Positions 8,266-16,152 of a stretch of DNA of 64,000 bases are shown one piece after another. Source of the stretch: JBHGAV01 sp041946685. Its GTDB lineage: Bacteria > Acidobacteriota > Terriglobia > Bryobacterales > Bryobacteraceae. Position 1 is the first letter of the stretch; each line of letters begins with the position of its first letter. The notes under the pieces are model-generated. The model was not told the DNA's origin. It saw only the letters and a list, made by a program, of their open reading frames with translations, and did no database searches. The stretch lies in the NCBI GenBank assembly GCA_041946685.1, contig JBHGAV010000042.1, forward strand, positions 1 through 64,000, given 5' to 3'. A program made the translations under genes and the position numbers.

Positions 8266-10164
8266 ATGGGCCGCATCCGAGTACTCTCCGACCAAGTCGC
8301 CAACAAGATCGCCGCGGGCGAGGTCGTGGAGCGCCCGGCCTCCGTGGTCAAGGAACTGCTGGAGAACTCGCTCGACGCCGGCGCCACTGACCTGCGCATC
8401 GACGTCGATAGCGGAGGCCGCCGGCTGATCCGGGTTGCGGACAACGGAGGCGGCATGTTGCGAGACGACGCACTGCTGGCCTTCGAGCGGCACGCCACCA
8501 GCAAGCTCTCCGACGTGAAGGACCTGGTCCGGATCGCCACGCTCGGCTTTCGAGGCGAGGCGCTGCCCTCGGTGGCCTCCGTAAGCCGGCTGGTGCTCGA
8601 GACCCGCTCGGCGGACGAGGCCACGGGGATGCGGGTGGAAATCGCCGGAGGCAAGCTGCTGCGGGCCGAGGAGGCGGCGCTCACCAGGGGCACGACGGTA
8701 ACCGTCCGGGACCTGTTCTACAACGTGCCTGCCAGACGGAAGTTTCTGAGGAGCGAGGAAACGGAACTGGCGCACATAGCGGCCCTGGTGACACACTACA
8801 GCCTCGCGCATCCGGACAAGACCTTCGTGCTGCGAAGCGGGCCCAAGGAACTGCTCTATGCGACCCCGGCGGCCACGCTCCGCGACCGGGTGTACCAGGT
8901 GTTCGGCGAACGGACGCTGGAAGAACTCGTCGAATTGAGCCCACGGCGGGGCGAACTGCGATTGGACCCTCCGGCCCGCCACGAGGAGCCCGAGGAGACG
9001 GCCACGAAGACCTTTGGCCTGCGCGGCTTCGTATCCAGGCCCCAATATCAGAGACTGAACCGCAACTCGACTTTTCTGTTCGTAAACGGCCGGCTCATAC
9101 GGGACAAGCTGCTATTGCACGCCATCTCCGCGGCCTACCACAACCTGTTGCCGCCCGCCTGTCACCCGTTCGTGCTGCTGTTTCTGGAGTGCGACTTCGA
9201 CGAAGTCGATGTCAACGTGCATCCCTCGAAGACGGAGGTGAGGTTCCGGCACGGCTCCTTCGTGCATGACCTTGTGAGAGACACGATCCGCGAGGCACTG
9301 GTGGAGTCCAGGCCCGCTTCCTCGCTGCCCGCGCCGGCGCCGGTGACCATCGAGCAAGACGCTCAGCCCGCGGCCGCGCTGCCGTTTAGCGAGTTCAGCC
9401 AGTACATGGAGCGCCCGCCGTGGCCAGCGGCCACCGGAGGGGCGGGGGAACTCCCCGAGGTCACCATCCATGTGCCGAGTCCGGCGGCTGCCGCGGCGAA
9501 GACGATTCCTTCAGCCAAACTACCCGACACCCACGGCGAGATCCCCATCGGCGCCGCAGGCGAGGCGACGGCGAGCCTGGAGGCGCTGGCCTCGCTGCGG
9601 CCGATGGGACAGCTTCACGAGAGTTTCATCATCGCAGCCGGTCCGGATGGTCTCTGGATTGTGGACCAGCATGTGGCTCACGAGCGGATCTTGTTCGAGA
9701 GATTCCTCAAGGAACTGGCTGCCGGTCAAGTCGAGGTGCAGAGGCTGCTGCTGCCGGTGATCGTGGAGCTGACGGCGGGGCAGCAGATCGAATACCAGCG
9801 GATCGCCGAGGACCTCCAGGCGGCGGGATTTGAAACCGAGCCCTTCGGACAGCGCACGATCGCGGTGAAGGGCGCGCCCGCCGGAGTGAGCGCGGGCGAG
9901 ATCCAGAAACTGCTGTACGAGATCCTCGAGATCGCCGAGAGCGAGCTGCGGGGTCTCTCGATGGCGGACGTCCGGCGCGCCATGACAGCCTCGATTGCCT
10001 GCCGGGCGGCCATCAAGGTGAATACGCGTCTGGATCAGACCAAGATGGAGTGGCTCCTGGCAGCCCTGGCGAAGACCGACTGCCCCATGACCTGCCCGCA
10101 CGGGCGCCCGATCGCGCTGCGCTACTCAGCCCGGGAGATCCTGCGGGGCTTTCACCGAATCTAG
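8266..10164 (+). CDS. mutL: DNA mismatch repair protein MutL
   Basis: A 632-residue MutL, the ATPase that links MutS mismatch recognition to strand incision. The N-terminal GHKL ATPase motifs are plain: NKIAAGEVVERPASVVKEL, ELLENSLDAGA, a DNGGGM loop and GFRGEALPSV. A Pro/Ala-rich linker joins it to the C-terminal dimerisation domain. That domain has the endonuclease signature in slightly altered form (D467-Q-H-V-A-H-E-R-I-L-F-E, with Val in place of the usual first Ala), ACR at 578-580 and CPHGRP at 610-615. It is therefore probably a nicking MutL of the MutH-less type. The ATG at 8266 gives the conserved N-terminus (MGRIRVL). A GTG six codons upstream is also possible and has a better ribosome-binding site. 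The 3' end overlaps the convergent next gene by 4 nt. Confidence 0.95.
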   Translation: MGRIRVLSDQVANKIAAGEVVERPASVVKELLENSLDAGATDLRIDVDSGGRRLIRVADNGGGMLRDDALLAFERHATSKLSDVKDLVRIATLGFRGEALPSVASVSRLVLETRSADEATGMRVEIAGGKLLRAEEAALTRGTTVTVRDLFYNVPARRKFLRSEETELAHIAALVTHYSLAHPDKTFVLRSGPKELLYATPAATLRDRVYQVFGERTLEELVELSPRRGELRLDPPARHEEPEETATKTFGLRGFVSRPQYQRLNRNSTFLFVNGRLIRDKLLLHAISAAYHNLLPPACHPFVLLFLECDFDEVDVNVHPSKTEVRFRHGSFVHDLVRDTIREALVESRPASSLPAPAPVTIEQDAQPAAALPFSEFSQYMERPPWPAATGGAGELPEVTIHVPSPAAAAAKTIPSAKLPDTHGEIPIGAAGEATASLEALASLRPMGQLHESFIIAAGPDGLWIVDQHVAHERILFERFLKELAAGQVEVQRLLLPVIVELTAGQQIEYQRIAEDLQAAGFETEPFGQRTIAVKGAPAGVSAGEIQKLLYEILEIAESELRGLSMADVRRAMTASIACRAAIKVNTRLDQTKMEWLLAALAKTDCPMTCPHGRPIALRYSAREILRGFHRI

Positions 10165-10895
10165 CCCATGATGCCGACCAACGCCGACTTCACGAGCACA
10201 TAGGCTCCCCAGGGCAACAGGACCAGCACCAGCGCCTTGCCAAACGGCATCTTCCGGGCGGCAGTAGAAAAGCCCAACGCCAGCAACAAGATAACCCAGA
10301 AGCTGAACAGGTCGATCGAGCCCGCCAGCGAGTGGAGGAAACCTCCGACAGCGCTCCGGTCAAGGAAGGCCCCCAGGTTCAGGGGCAGGGGATTCTGAAG
10401 ATCGAAGTCCGCCGGGTCCTTGAGCAGAAGGACCACCAGCGCGAGAATCGTTCCGAGTCCCGACGGGAGGAAGGAGTAGCATGTGATGCTGAACGCCTGC
10501 GGATAGCGCAGCTTTACCCCCCCAAACAGGTTCACAGACCCCAGCAGAACACCGGCAACCACCAGGGCCATCACGGTGAATCCGATTGCCGCGCCGCCGT
10601 AAGCGCTGGGCACGGCGAATCGCATGCCCATCTGTATGGCGCGCTCGCGCTGCTCGGCGGGCATTTCAGCCGTCCTTGGACTCGCATCGATCTGGCGCCG
10701 GGCCATTGCCTCAAAACCGACGATTCGTGAGAAGGCCGCGACCAGGACGACAGAGAGCAGGGTCATAAGGATGAGGGGCACCCAAAAGCGGGGGCGCGCG
10801 GCGAGATCCTGGAAAACAGGTCTGGGTTCCCAGAAGATCCCGGCCAAGCGGCCGACTTCGCTCATGGAGGAGGGGGCAGGTGCGGATCCCGGCAT
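10161..10895 (-). CDS. Yip1-domain integral membrane protein
   Basis: A 244-residue protein with about five membrane segments (for example PLILMTLLSVVLVAAF and FTVMALVVAGVLLGSVNLF). The layout resembles the Yip1 family: a short cytoplasmic N-terminus ending in a segment like LAGIFWEPRPVFQDLAARP, then a membrane bundle. The role of bacterial Yip1 proteins is poorly defined. The start is supported by a ribosome-binding site, AGGAGA, just before the ATG. It converges on mutL with a 4-nt overlap and diverges from the next gene. There is no operon partner. Confidence 0.75.
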   Translation of the reverse strand: MPGSAPAPSSMSEVGRLAGIFWEPRPVFQDLAARPRFWVPLILMTLLSVVLVAAFSRIVGFEAMARRQIDASPRTAEMPAEQRERAIQMGMRFAVPSAYGGAAIGFTVMALVVAGVLLGSVNLFGGVKLRYPQAFSITCYSFLPSGLGTILALVVLLLKDPADFDLQNPLPLNLGAFLDRSAVGGFLHSLAGSIDLFSFWVILLLALGFSTAARKMPFGKALVLVLLPWGAYVLVKSALVGIMG

Positions 10896-10968
10896 CGACT
10901 CTCCTAAGAGTTAACTAAAGTTAGCATCAAGCCGCTACCTATTTGGAGTCTTGTTCGCCAGCCATGAA

Positions 10969-10974
10969 TATACT
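10969..10974 (+). promoter_or_regulatory. Candidate -10 element (TATACT) for the coiled-coil protein
   Basis: TATACT lies 52 nt before the ATG at 11027, inside an otherwise GC-rich region. No matching -35 box is found at 16-18 nt. Its position argues against the upstream ATG at 10964, which would place the promoter inside the coding region. Confidence 0.35.
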
Positions 10975-11026
10975 ACACTTCCCCACGTCGGGTACTCACA
11001 TTCCAAACAAGAACGGGTCACGGAAG

Positions 11027-11758
11027 ATGTTAAGTATCTTTGAACAGAAGGAATTCGAGCGGCAGCCGGAGAAGAAGCTGACGCTCAATCGGCTTCAGAA
11101 TGTTCTCGGTCCTCAAGCTCCCGCCCCGGGGACAGGGACCTCCACCGTGGCCGCGATCGCCGAGCCCTCCGCGCCGGCCACGCCCCCGCCCGAGCCCGCA
11201 TTCGCGGAGCGCAGACCAATCCTGCGTCCACCCGAGCCGCCCGCGGCGCCGCCGCCCGCGGCCGCTCTCGAGACGGCGACGGTGCAGATCCCCGCGGAGC
11301 TGCAAAGCTTTGCGGATCAGTTCACCCGCGGCTTCCGGGAGGTGCTGGTCAACACCGTGCGAGACATCCAGGCGCCTATGGCGGAAGACCATCGCAAGAT
11401 GGAGTCCGTGTCCGACCATCTGGCGAAGACCACGCGGGAAGTGGAATCGCTACACAGCGACGTGAACAGCGCGTATGAGCGGATTGACTCGCTGGGCAAG
11501 ATGCTGCAAGACCTCGCCACCCGGCTGGGCAAACTCGAAGACTCCGTCAACATCGCCAATGCCGCGGCCCATGCCATCCAAGACTCTCAGCAAGCTCTGG
11601 AGAAGCGGCTGGAATTGCAGGCGGGCGTCATCCGGAGCCTGCATGCCTCGGCGCAGTCGCGCGAGGAGAGGCTGGATAAGATTCTGAGCACGTTCCAGGC
11701 CCTGCAAGGCGTCAGCGCGGAGCGCGTGAATCGCAGGTCCCTACCCGAAGACCTCTGA
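11027..11758 (+). CDS. Uncharacterised Pro-rich, coiled-coil protein
   Basis: I do not recognise this 243-residue protein. It has no signal peptide or membrane segment. The N-terminal 25 residues are charged (SIFEQKEFERQPEKKL) and are followed by a Pro/Ala-rich linker of about 60 residues. From about residue 90 it is a long heptad-like helix region with many Glu, Lys, Leu and Gln residues, which predicts a coiled coil or a methyl-accepting-like helical rod. The ATG at 11027 was chosen because a -10-like hexamer lies just upstream. An in-frame ATG at 10964 would add 21 residues. It is divergent from the Yip1 gene and convergent with the GH51 gene. Confidence 0.6.
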   Translation: MLSIFEQKEFERQPEKKLTLNRLQNVLGPQAPAPGTGTSTVAAIAEPSAPATPPPEPAFAERRPILRPPEPPAAPPPAAALETATVQIPAELQSFADQFTRGFREVLVNTVRDIQAPMAEDHRKMESVSDHLAKTTREVESLHSDVNSAYERIDSLGKMLQDLATRLGKLEDSVNIANAAAHAIQDSQQALEKRLELQAGVIRSLHASAQSREERLDKILSTFQALQGVSAERVNRRSLPEDL

Positions 11759-11787
11759 CCAGCGGGCGAGAACCGCCGCCAGCATCC

Positions 11788-13440
11788 TCAGCTCACCGCC
11801 AGGTGAGCTACAGAATACGACCCTGCCGGGAGGCGGAAGGTCATGGACGAACCTGCCTGGGGGGCGTCCAGATTCCTCGGTACCACGTTGTTCGGCTGTT
11901 CGAAGGTGTTCCGCGCCTTCAGGTCACGTCCCGTCAAGGTCTGGCAAGCAAGCACCTTCGAGGGTGTCGGAGACTGCCACGAGATGGTAACCTCGCGCTC
12001 GGCAGCGGTGTCCCGGTTCAGCATGAAGAGAGCCGCCTGGCCGGCCTTCGGATTATGCGTGGCCACGACGTCGACGAACGGCACCTGCTCGTTGCGCGCG
12101 TAATCGGGACTGAGCCCCGCCGCCCGGATCGGATAGGTCTCCGATTCCACCAGCAGATCCAGCACCCGGCCGTGGGCGTATTGAAGTCCCCAGGCGTAGG
12201 GGTAGTAGATCGTGTGCCGGATCGTCTTCTCCGCGTTGGTGGACAGCGGCGCAATCACGTTGACGATCTGCGCCAAGCAGGCCACCCTGACGCGGTCCGA
12301 CCGGCGCAACAGCGTGTTGACAAGGCCGCCGACCAGCAGCGCGTCTTCCAGGTTGTAGGGCTCTTCCAGCAGATGGGGCGCGAACTGCCGCTTGCCGTTG
12401 ACGTGATCTCCGGTGCGAGCCCGGTACCAGACGTTCCACTCGTCGAATGACAGCCAGAGACGCTTGGGAGATTTCTGTAACCCCTGCACATAATCGCAAA
12501 CGGCGCAGATTTCGTGGATCTGGCGCTCCATGTCGAGATTCATCGCCAGGTAGCGCGACACGTTGTTGCCTGATGACTCCGGCGTGTTGCCGTAGTAGCA
12601 GTGCAGCGAGATGGCGTCCACCTGGTCGTAGCACTCCTCCAGAACCTCCCGGTCCCAAACCAGGTAGGTCGGCATGGAAGGCGCCGACGATCCGCAGGCG
12701 ATCAGCTTCAGATTGGGATCCAGGACGCGAAACTGCTGCGCGGCGTCGCGCGCCTTGCGCCCATACTCGCGAGCGATCATGGTGCCCATCTGCCAGGGCC
12801 CATCCATCTCGTTGCCCAGGCACCAGTACCGCACGTTGTGCGGCTGCTCGAAACCATGCGACCGGCGCAAATCGCTCCACTTGGTGCCCCGGTCGACGTT
12901 GCAGTACTCGACGTAGGCGACCTGCTCGGCCACGGTCCCCGTGCCGAAGTTGCCGCCGAGCAGCGGCTCGGTGCCCACCAACCTCGCCCACTGAATGAAT
13001 TCGTTGGTGCCGAACTGGTTGGGTTCCATGGTGTTCCAGGCGCGGTCGAGCACGGTGGGCCTCTGGTTCTTGGGGCCGACCCCGTCGAGCCAGTTGTAGC
13101 CGGAGACGAAATTGCCGCCGGGATACCGCATGATCGGCACGCCCAGCCCTTTCACCTCCGCAAGCACGTCCTTCCGGAAACCGTTGGCGTCGGCCAGAGG
13201 GGACTTTGGATCGTAGACGCCCTCGTAGACGGCCCGGCCGAGATGTTCCAGAAACGCCCCCAACACGCGGCGGTCCAAGTCACCCTTGTGACGCGCCTGG
13301 TTCACCACCGCGCGCGCTGTGCCCCGCGTCTGGGCGTACCCCAAAGGCTGAAGCCAGGAACCCGCCGCCAGCGCGGCGCTGGAGGAAGCCAGTGTGCGGA
13401 AGAAGTCCCGTCGATTAGAATCCATGCTGTGCATAGGCAT
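11788..13440 (-). CDS. Exported GH51-type alpha-L-arabinofuranosidase
   Basis: A 550-residue glycoside hydrolase predicted to release arabinofuranosyl residues from plant polysaccharides outside the cytoplasm. The N-terminus is a Tat-type signal: NRRDFFRTLA followed by a small-residue hydrophobic stretch. The catalytic domain is a (beta/alpha)8 barrel with the GH51 landmarks MRYPGGNFVSGYNW, the acid/base Glu in CLGNEMDG (E211) and the nucleophile Glu in SFDEWNVW (E334). A C-terminal beta-sandwich follows. The start is supported by GGGAGG seven nt before the ATG, so MPMHSM is likely the true beginning. It stands alone, convergent with the coiled-coil gene, and the cytochrome gene lies upstream on the same strand. 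Confidence 0.9.
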   Translation of the reverse strand: MPMHSMDSNRRDFFRTLASSSAALAAGSWLQPLGYAQTRGTARAVVNQARHKGDLDRRVLGAFLEHLGRAVYEGVYDPKSPLADANGFRKDVLAEVKGLGVPIMRYPGGNFVSGYNWLDGVGPKNQRPTVLDRAWNTMEPNQFGTNEFIQWARLVGTEPLLGGNFGTGTVAEQVAYVEYCNVDRGTKWSDLRRSHGFEQPHNVRYWCLGNEMDGPWQMGTMIAREYGRKARDAAQQFRVLDPNLKLIACGSSAPSMPTYLVWDREVLEECYDQVDAISLHCYYGNTPESSGNNVSRYLAMNLDMERQIHEICAVCDYVQGLQKSPKRLWLSFDEWNVWYRARTGDHVNGKRQFAPHLLEEPYNLEDALLVGGLVNTLLRRSDRVRVACLAQIVNVIAPLSTNAEKTIRHTIYYPYAWGLQYAHGRVLDLLVESETYPIRAAGLSPDYARNEQVPFVDVVATHNPKAGQAALFMLNRDTAAEREVTISWQSPTPSKVLACQTLTGRDLKARNTFEQPNNVVPRNLDAPQAGSSMTFRLPAGSYSVAHLAVS

Positions 13441-13515
13441 ATGAGCACCTCCCGTCGGCGATAAGTCTCCATTTTCGCCGCGACTGAGAGCGCTGTCAAT
13501 GAGGGTCCAGCCGGT

Positions 13516-13956
13516 TTAGCGCCGGCCCGCCGGGTTGGGCGGGGGCTTCAGAGTACGCAGGAAGGCAACGATGGCCTCGGCATCCTCCCTGGTGAAACGA
13601 TACGGCGGCATCGGCGGGCGAAGCGGCTTGCCGTCCTTCAAGCCGTTCTGAAGGATGCCGATGACCTGTGCGTCCGTGTAACCGACAAGGCCCGCCAGCG
13701 AAGGCGCCTGATCGGCCCAAGCGGGTACGGGGACGATTGCCTTGACGAAAACGTCCGCGCCCATCATCCACCTGGTCTTGTCGGGTTCACCTTTGGGGGT
13801 CATCGGGGTGTGACAATCGATGCACACCGAGGCCCGCTCCACGAGATACTTGCCGCGCTCCACCTTAGGGTTCGCCGAAGCTCCCAGGACAATCCCGGCT
13901 CCGAGGATCACGCCGCTCCACACGAGCGCGCTCACACGTCTTCCCATTGTCTTCAC
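13516..13956 (-). CDS. Small exported mono-haem c-type cytochrome
   Basis: A 146-residue class I cytochrome c. An N-terminal hydrophobic segment (about residues 8-28) acts as signal peptide or anchor. The haem-binding motif is C45-I-D-C48-H49, and M116 in RPPMPPYRF is the likely sixth ligand. The C-terminal helix (EDAEAIVAFLRTLKPP) is typical of the family. The RGKYLVERASVCIDCHTP context resembles subunits associated with alcohol or aldehyde dehydrogenases, but no such partner is adjacent. It would carry electrons in the periplasm. It lies 75 nt upstream of the GH51 gene on the same strand and diverges from efp. Confidence 0.85.
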   Translation of the reverse strand: MKTMGRRVSALVWSGVILGAGIVLGASANPKVERGKYLVERASVCIDCHTPMTPKGEPDKTRWMMGADVFVKAIVPVPAWADQAPSLAGLVGYTDAQVIGILQNGLKDGKPLRPPMPPYRFTREDAEAIVAFLRTLKPPPNPAGRR

Positions 13957-14029
13957 AGGAGTAAACTCTCCTCTCTGAGTGTGCTGCTTAAGCCCAGCAT
14001 AGCACGGGCTTCCCGGGCCGAGCGTCTGG

Positions 14030-14035
14030 TAAAAT
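14030..14035 (+). promoter_or_regulatory. efp: Candidate -10 element (TAAAAT) for efp
   Basis: TAAAAT is 16 nt before the efp ATG, implying a very short 5' leader. No good -35 box is visible 16-18 nt upstream. Confidence 0.35.
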
Positions 14036-14051
14036 GGGACCTTAACCTGCC

Positions 14052-14609
14052 ATGATTAGCTCCACACAATTGCGCCCCGGGATGGTGATCAAGTTCAACA
14101 ACGAGCTTTACTCGATCTTCAGCGTGGTTCACCGGACGCCGGGCAATCTGCGCGGCTTCGTGCAAGCCAAGATGCGGAGCCTGCGCAGCGGCTCCATGAC
14201 GGAACACCGCTTCTCGTCCGAAGATCGCGTGGAACGCGCCACGCTGGATGAACACGAAATGGAGTACTTGTACGACGACGGCGAGTACTACTACTTCATG
14301 AACACCGAGAACTTCGAGCAGATGCACCTCACGAGGGAGATTCTCGGGGACGGCGTCCAGTACCTGGTGCCCCAGTTGAAGGTCCAGGTTGAGTTCTACG
14401 AAGGCAAGCCGATCAGCGTGGAGCTGCCGGCGACCGTGGATCTGACCGTTGTCGAGACCGAGCCCAGCCTGAAGGGGGCGACCGTATCCAACGTCACCAA
14501 GCCCGCCAAGCTGGAGACGGGGCTGGTTGTGCAGGTCCCGCCGTTCATCAGCCAGGGCGAGAAGATCCGCGTGAACACGTCCGAAGGAACGTATCAGGAG
14601 AGAGCCTGA
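14052..14609 (+). CDS. efp: Translation elongation factor P
   Basis: A 185-residue EF-P, which binds between the ribosomal P and E sites and relieves stalling at consecutive prolines. All three beta-barrel domains are recognisable: the N-terminal KOW-like domain, the central OB domain (YLYDDGEYYYFMNTENFEQ) and the C-terminal OB domain (VVQVPPFISQGEKIRVNTSE). The functional loop that reaches the peptidyl-transferase centre reads TPGNLRGF. Asn32 therefore occupies the position of the modified Lys34 of Escherichia coli, with an Arg two residues later. That makes lysyl-type modification unlikely for this protein. No EpmA, EpmB or EarP homologue is seen in the window. Confidence 0.96.
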   Translation: MISSTQLRPGMVIKFNNELYSIFSVVHRTPGNLRGFVQAKMRSLRSGSMTEHRFSSEDRVERATLDEHEMEYLYDDGEYYYFMNTENFEQMHLTREILGDGVQYLVPQLKVQVEFYEGKPISVELPATVDLTVVETEPSLKGATVSNVTKPAKLETGLVVQVPPFISQGEKIRVNTSEGTYQERA

Positions 14610-14629
14610 AGCGCAGCTCCAGCTTGCCC

Positions 14630-15643
14630 TCAGTCTGAGCCACGCTCCGTGGAGAAGCCGGCTCGGGCATGATGCTGGAGATCTCTGATCCGCAGGCCGG
14701 CCAGGGCACACGCAACCGCGCCTCCGATCCAAAGAGGCACAGTCATCACGAGGAACAGGAGCGTGGCGAAACCGGCGGCGACGCCCTTGTCCACACCGAA
14801 CAACTGAAGTCCCAGGACGGCGAAGAACTGGAACACGCCCACGTTGCTCGGGGCCTCCGGCAGTGTTGTGCCGATTCGCAGGACGACCAACACCACCGCA
14901 GACGCTCCCAGGGAAATGTCCAGACCGAGCCCCCGGCCGAGCGCATAGATGGGGATCACCTGGCTGGCCAGGTAAATCACACTGACGAACACAGCCGGGA
15001 CGAAGGTAGGAGAATTGCCCATCGCGTGCAAGCCCTCCACCATGTGCCGGAGCGCATCCTTCCAGCGGCTCCGGGAGACGGCGGCGTGGGCGTGGTGTTT
15101 GTGAAAGATCGCGATTCCGAGCAACAGGGAGAGCAGGCCCACCACAATCGCCAGGATCAGGCTGGCGTCGCGAAGCAGTCCAGGCACCTCCACGAAATAG
15201 GTCACCGCATAGAAGCAAAGAACGATCAGGATTCCGTCCACCAGGCGCTCAATCAAGACGCTCGACAGGCATACCGAGATCGGGATTCCTAGCCAACGCG
15301 ATTGGAGCAGGGTGCGCAGGATTTCGCCGGTCCGCAGCGGCAGGATGGAGTTGGCGAACAAGCCGACGAAGATCGCCTGGACCGAGCGCAAGACGCCGGC
15401 CGCGGCCACGGGCCGGAGCAGGAGGCTCCAGCGCCAGCCCTGAAAGAAGTAGGTGGACACGTCCGCCCCCATGGCGAATCCCACCCAACGCCAGTCGGCG
15501 GCGGCCAGCTTCGGGAGTTCCGTCTTCCACTCGAAGCCCCAGTAGACCCAAACCAGTGCCGCCGCCGAGATGGCATAGCCCAGCGCGGGAACCAACCATG
15601 AAGGCACTCGGCGACGGGCGGCTTGCCCGGTAGATGGGACCAT
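14630..15643 (-). CDS. LPG-synthase-type membrane domain protein (UPF0104 family)
   Basis: A 337-residue polytopic membrane protein with about eight membrane segments and no soluble catalytic domain. Landmarks of the family are FFQGWRWSLLLRPV, FANSILPLRTGEILR and LIERLVDGILIVL. Members of this family correspond to the flippase half of MprF (which makes aminoacyl phosphatidylglycerol) or to AglD-like proteins. Stand-alone versions are thought to move lipids or lipid-linked sugars, but the substrate cannot be told from sequence. It is convergent with efp (20 nt between stops) and divergent from the P-loop kinase gene. Confidence 0.82.
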   Translation of the reverse strand: MVPSTGQAARRRVPSWLVPALGYAISAAALVWVYWGFEWKTELPKLAAADWRWVGFAMGADVSTYFFQGWRWSLLLRPVAAAGVLRSVQAIFVGLFANSILPLRTGEILRTLLQSRWLGIPISVCLSSVLIERLVDGILIVLCFYAVTYFVEVPGLLRDASLILAIVVGLLSLLLGIAIFHKHHAHAAVSRSRWKDALRHMVEGLHAMGNSPTFVPAVFVSVIYLASQVIPIYALGRGLGLDISLGASAVVLVVLRIGTTLPEAPSNVGVFQFFAVLGLQLFGVDKGVAAGFATLLFLVMTVPLWIGGAVACALAGLRIRDLQHHARAGFSTERGSD

Positions 15644-15665
15644 GCGTTCCTGCCTTCATGATACG

Positions 15666-15671
15666 TATAAT
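15666..15671 (+). promoter_or_regulatory. Candidate -10 element (TATAAT) for the P-loop kinase gene
   Basis: A perfect TATAAT hexamer lies 19 nt before the GTG start chosen for the kinase gene. No clear -35 box is present. If it is a promoter, the in-frame ATG at 15658 cannot be the start. Confidence 0.4.
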
Positions 15672-15690
15672 TGGGGTTCTTCATCCAATC

Positions 15691-16152
15691 GTGGTGACGC
15701 CGCCCGCTCAAGACCCGCGCATCGTGGTGCTGGTTGGCCTGCCCGGCTCGGGCAAGACGACCTACCTCGAACGGCTGGGCGTCAAGGCGCTATCCTCCGA
15801 TGCGGTGCGAGGGCTCCTGGCGGACGACGAGACCGACCAGAGCATTCATCACGAGGTGTTCGCCACCGTGCGCTATCTACTGAGGCGGCGCCTGGCGCTG
15901 AGGAGGCCGGTGACATATCTGGATGCGACCCACCTTACGCCAAGGGAGCGCCGGCCCTATGTGAGGATGGGCCCGATCTACGGTTGCACGGTGGAGGCGA
16001 TCTTCTTCGACGTTCCGCTGGAGGTCTGCCGCGAGCGCAACCGCCGCCGCGGGCGCGTCGTTCCGGACGATGTTCTGGAGCGCATGGCGGCCAAGCTCGT
16101 GCCGCCAACGACGGAGGAAGGTTTCTCAGCGGTCACTGTCGTCCGGGATTGA
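15691..16152 (+). CDS. AAA-type P-loop kinase (zeta-toxin/T4 Pnk-like fold)
   Basis: A 153-residue ATP-binding protein. Walker A is VLVGLPGSGKTTYLERL near the N-terminus. LSSDAVRGLL (substrate-side Asp) and TYLDATHLTPRERRPY follow, and a lid-type Arg cluster CRERNRRRGR lies near the C-terminus. This order is that of small kinases related to T4 polynucleotide kinase and gluconate kinase. The natural substrate is not evident. The start is uncertain: GTG at 15691 or 15694 follows a TATAAT hexamer, while an ATG at 15658 would include that hexamer. The 3' end overlaps the convergent MFS gene by 27 nt. Confidence 0.75.
   Translation: MVTPPAQDPRIVVLVGLPGSGKTTYLERLGVKALSSDAVRGLLADDETDQSIHHEVFATVRYLLRRRLALRRPVTYLDATHLTPRERRPYVRMGPIYGCTVEAIFFDVPLEVCRERNRRRGRVVPDDVLERMAAKLVPPTTEEGFSAVTVVRD

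Noticed and set aside
10964..11026. ATG at 10964 as the start of the coiled-coil protein
   Set aside because: It has no ribosome site and would put the TATACT hexamer inside the gene. The ATG at 11027 is preferred, though not proven.
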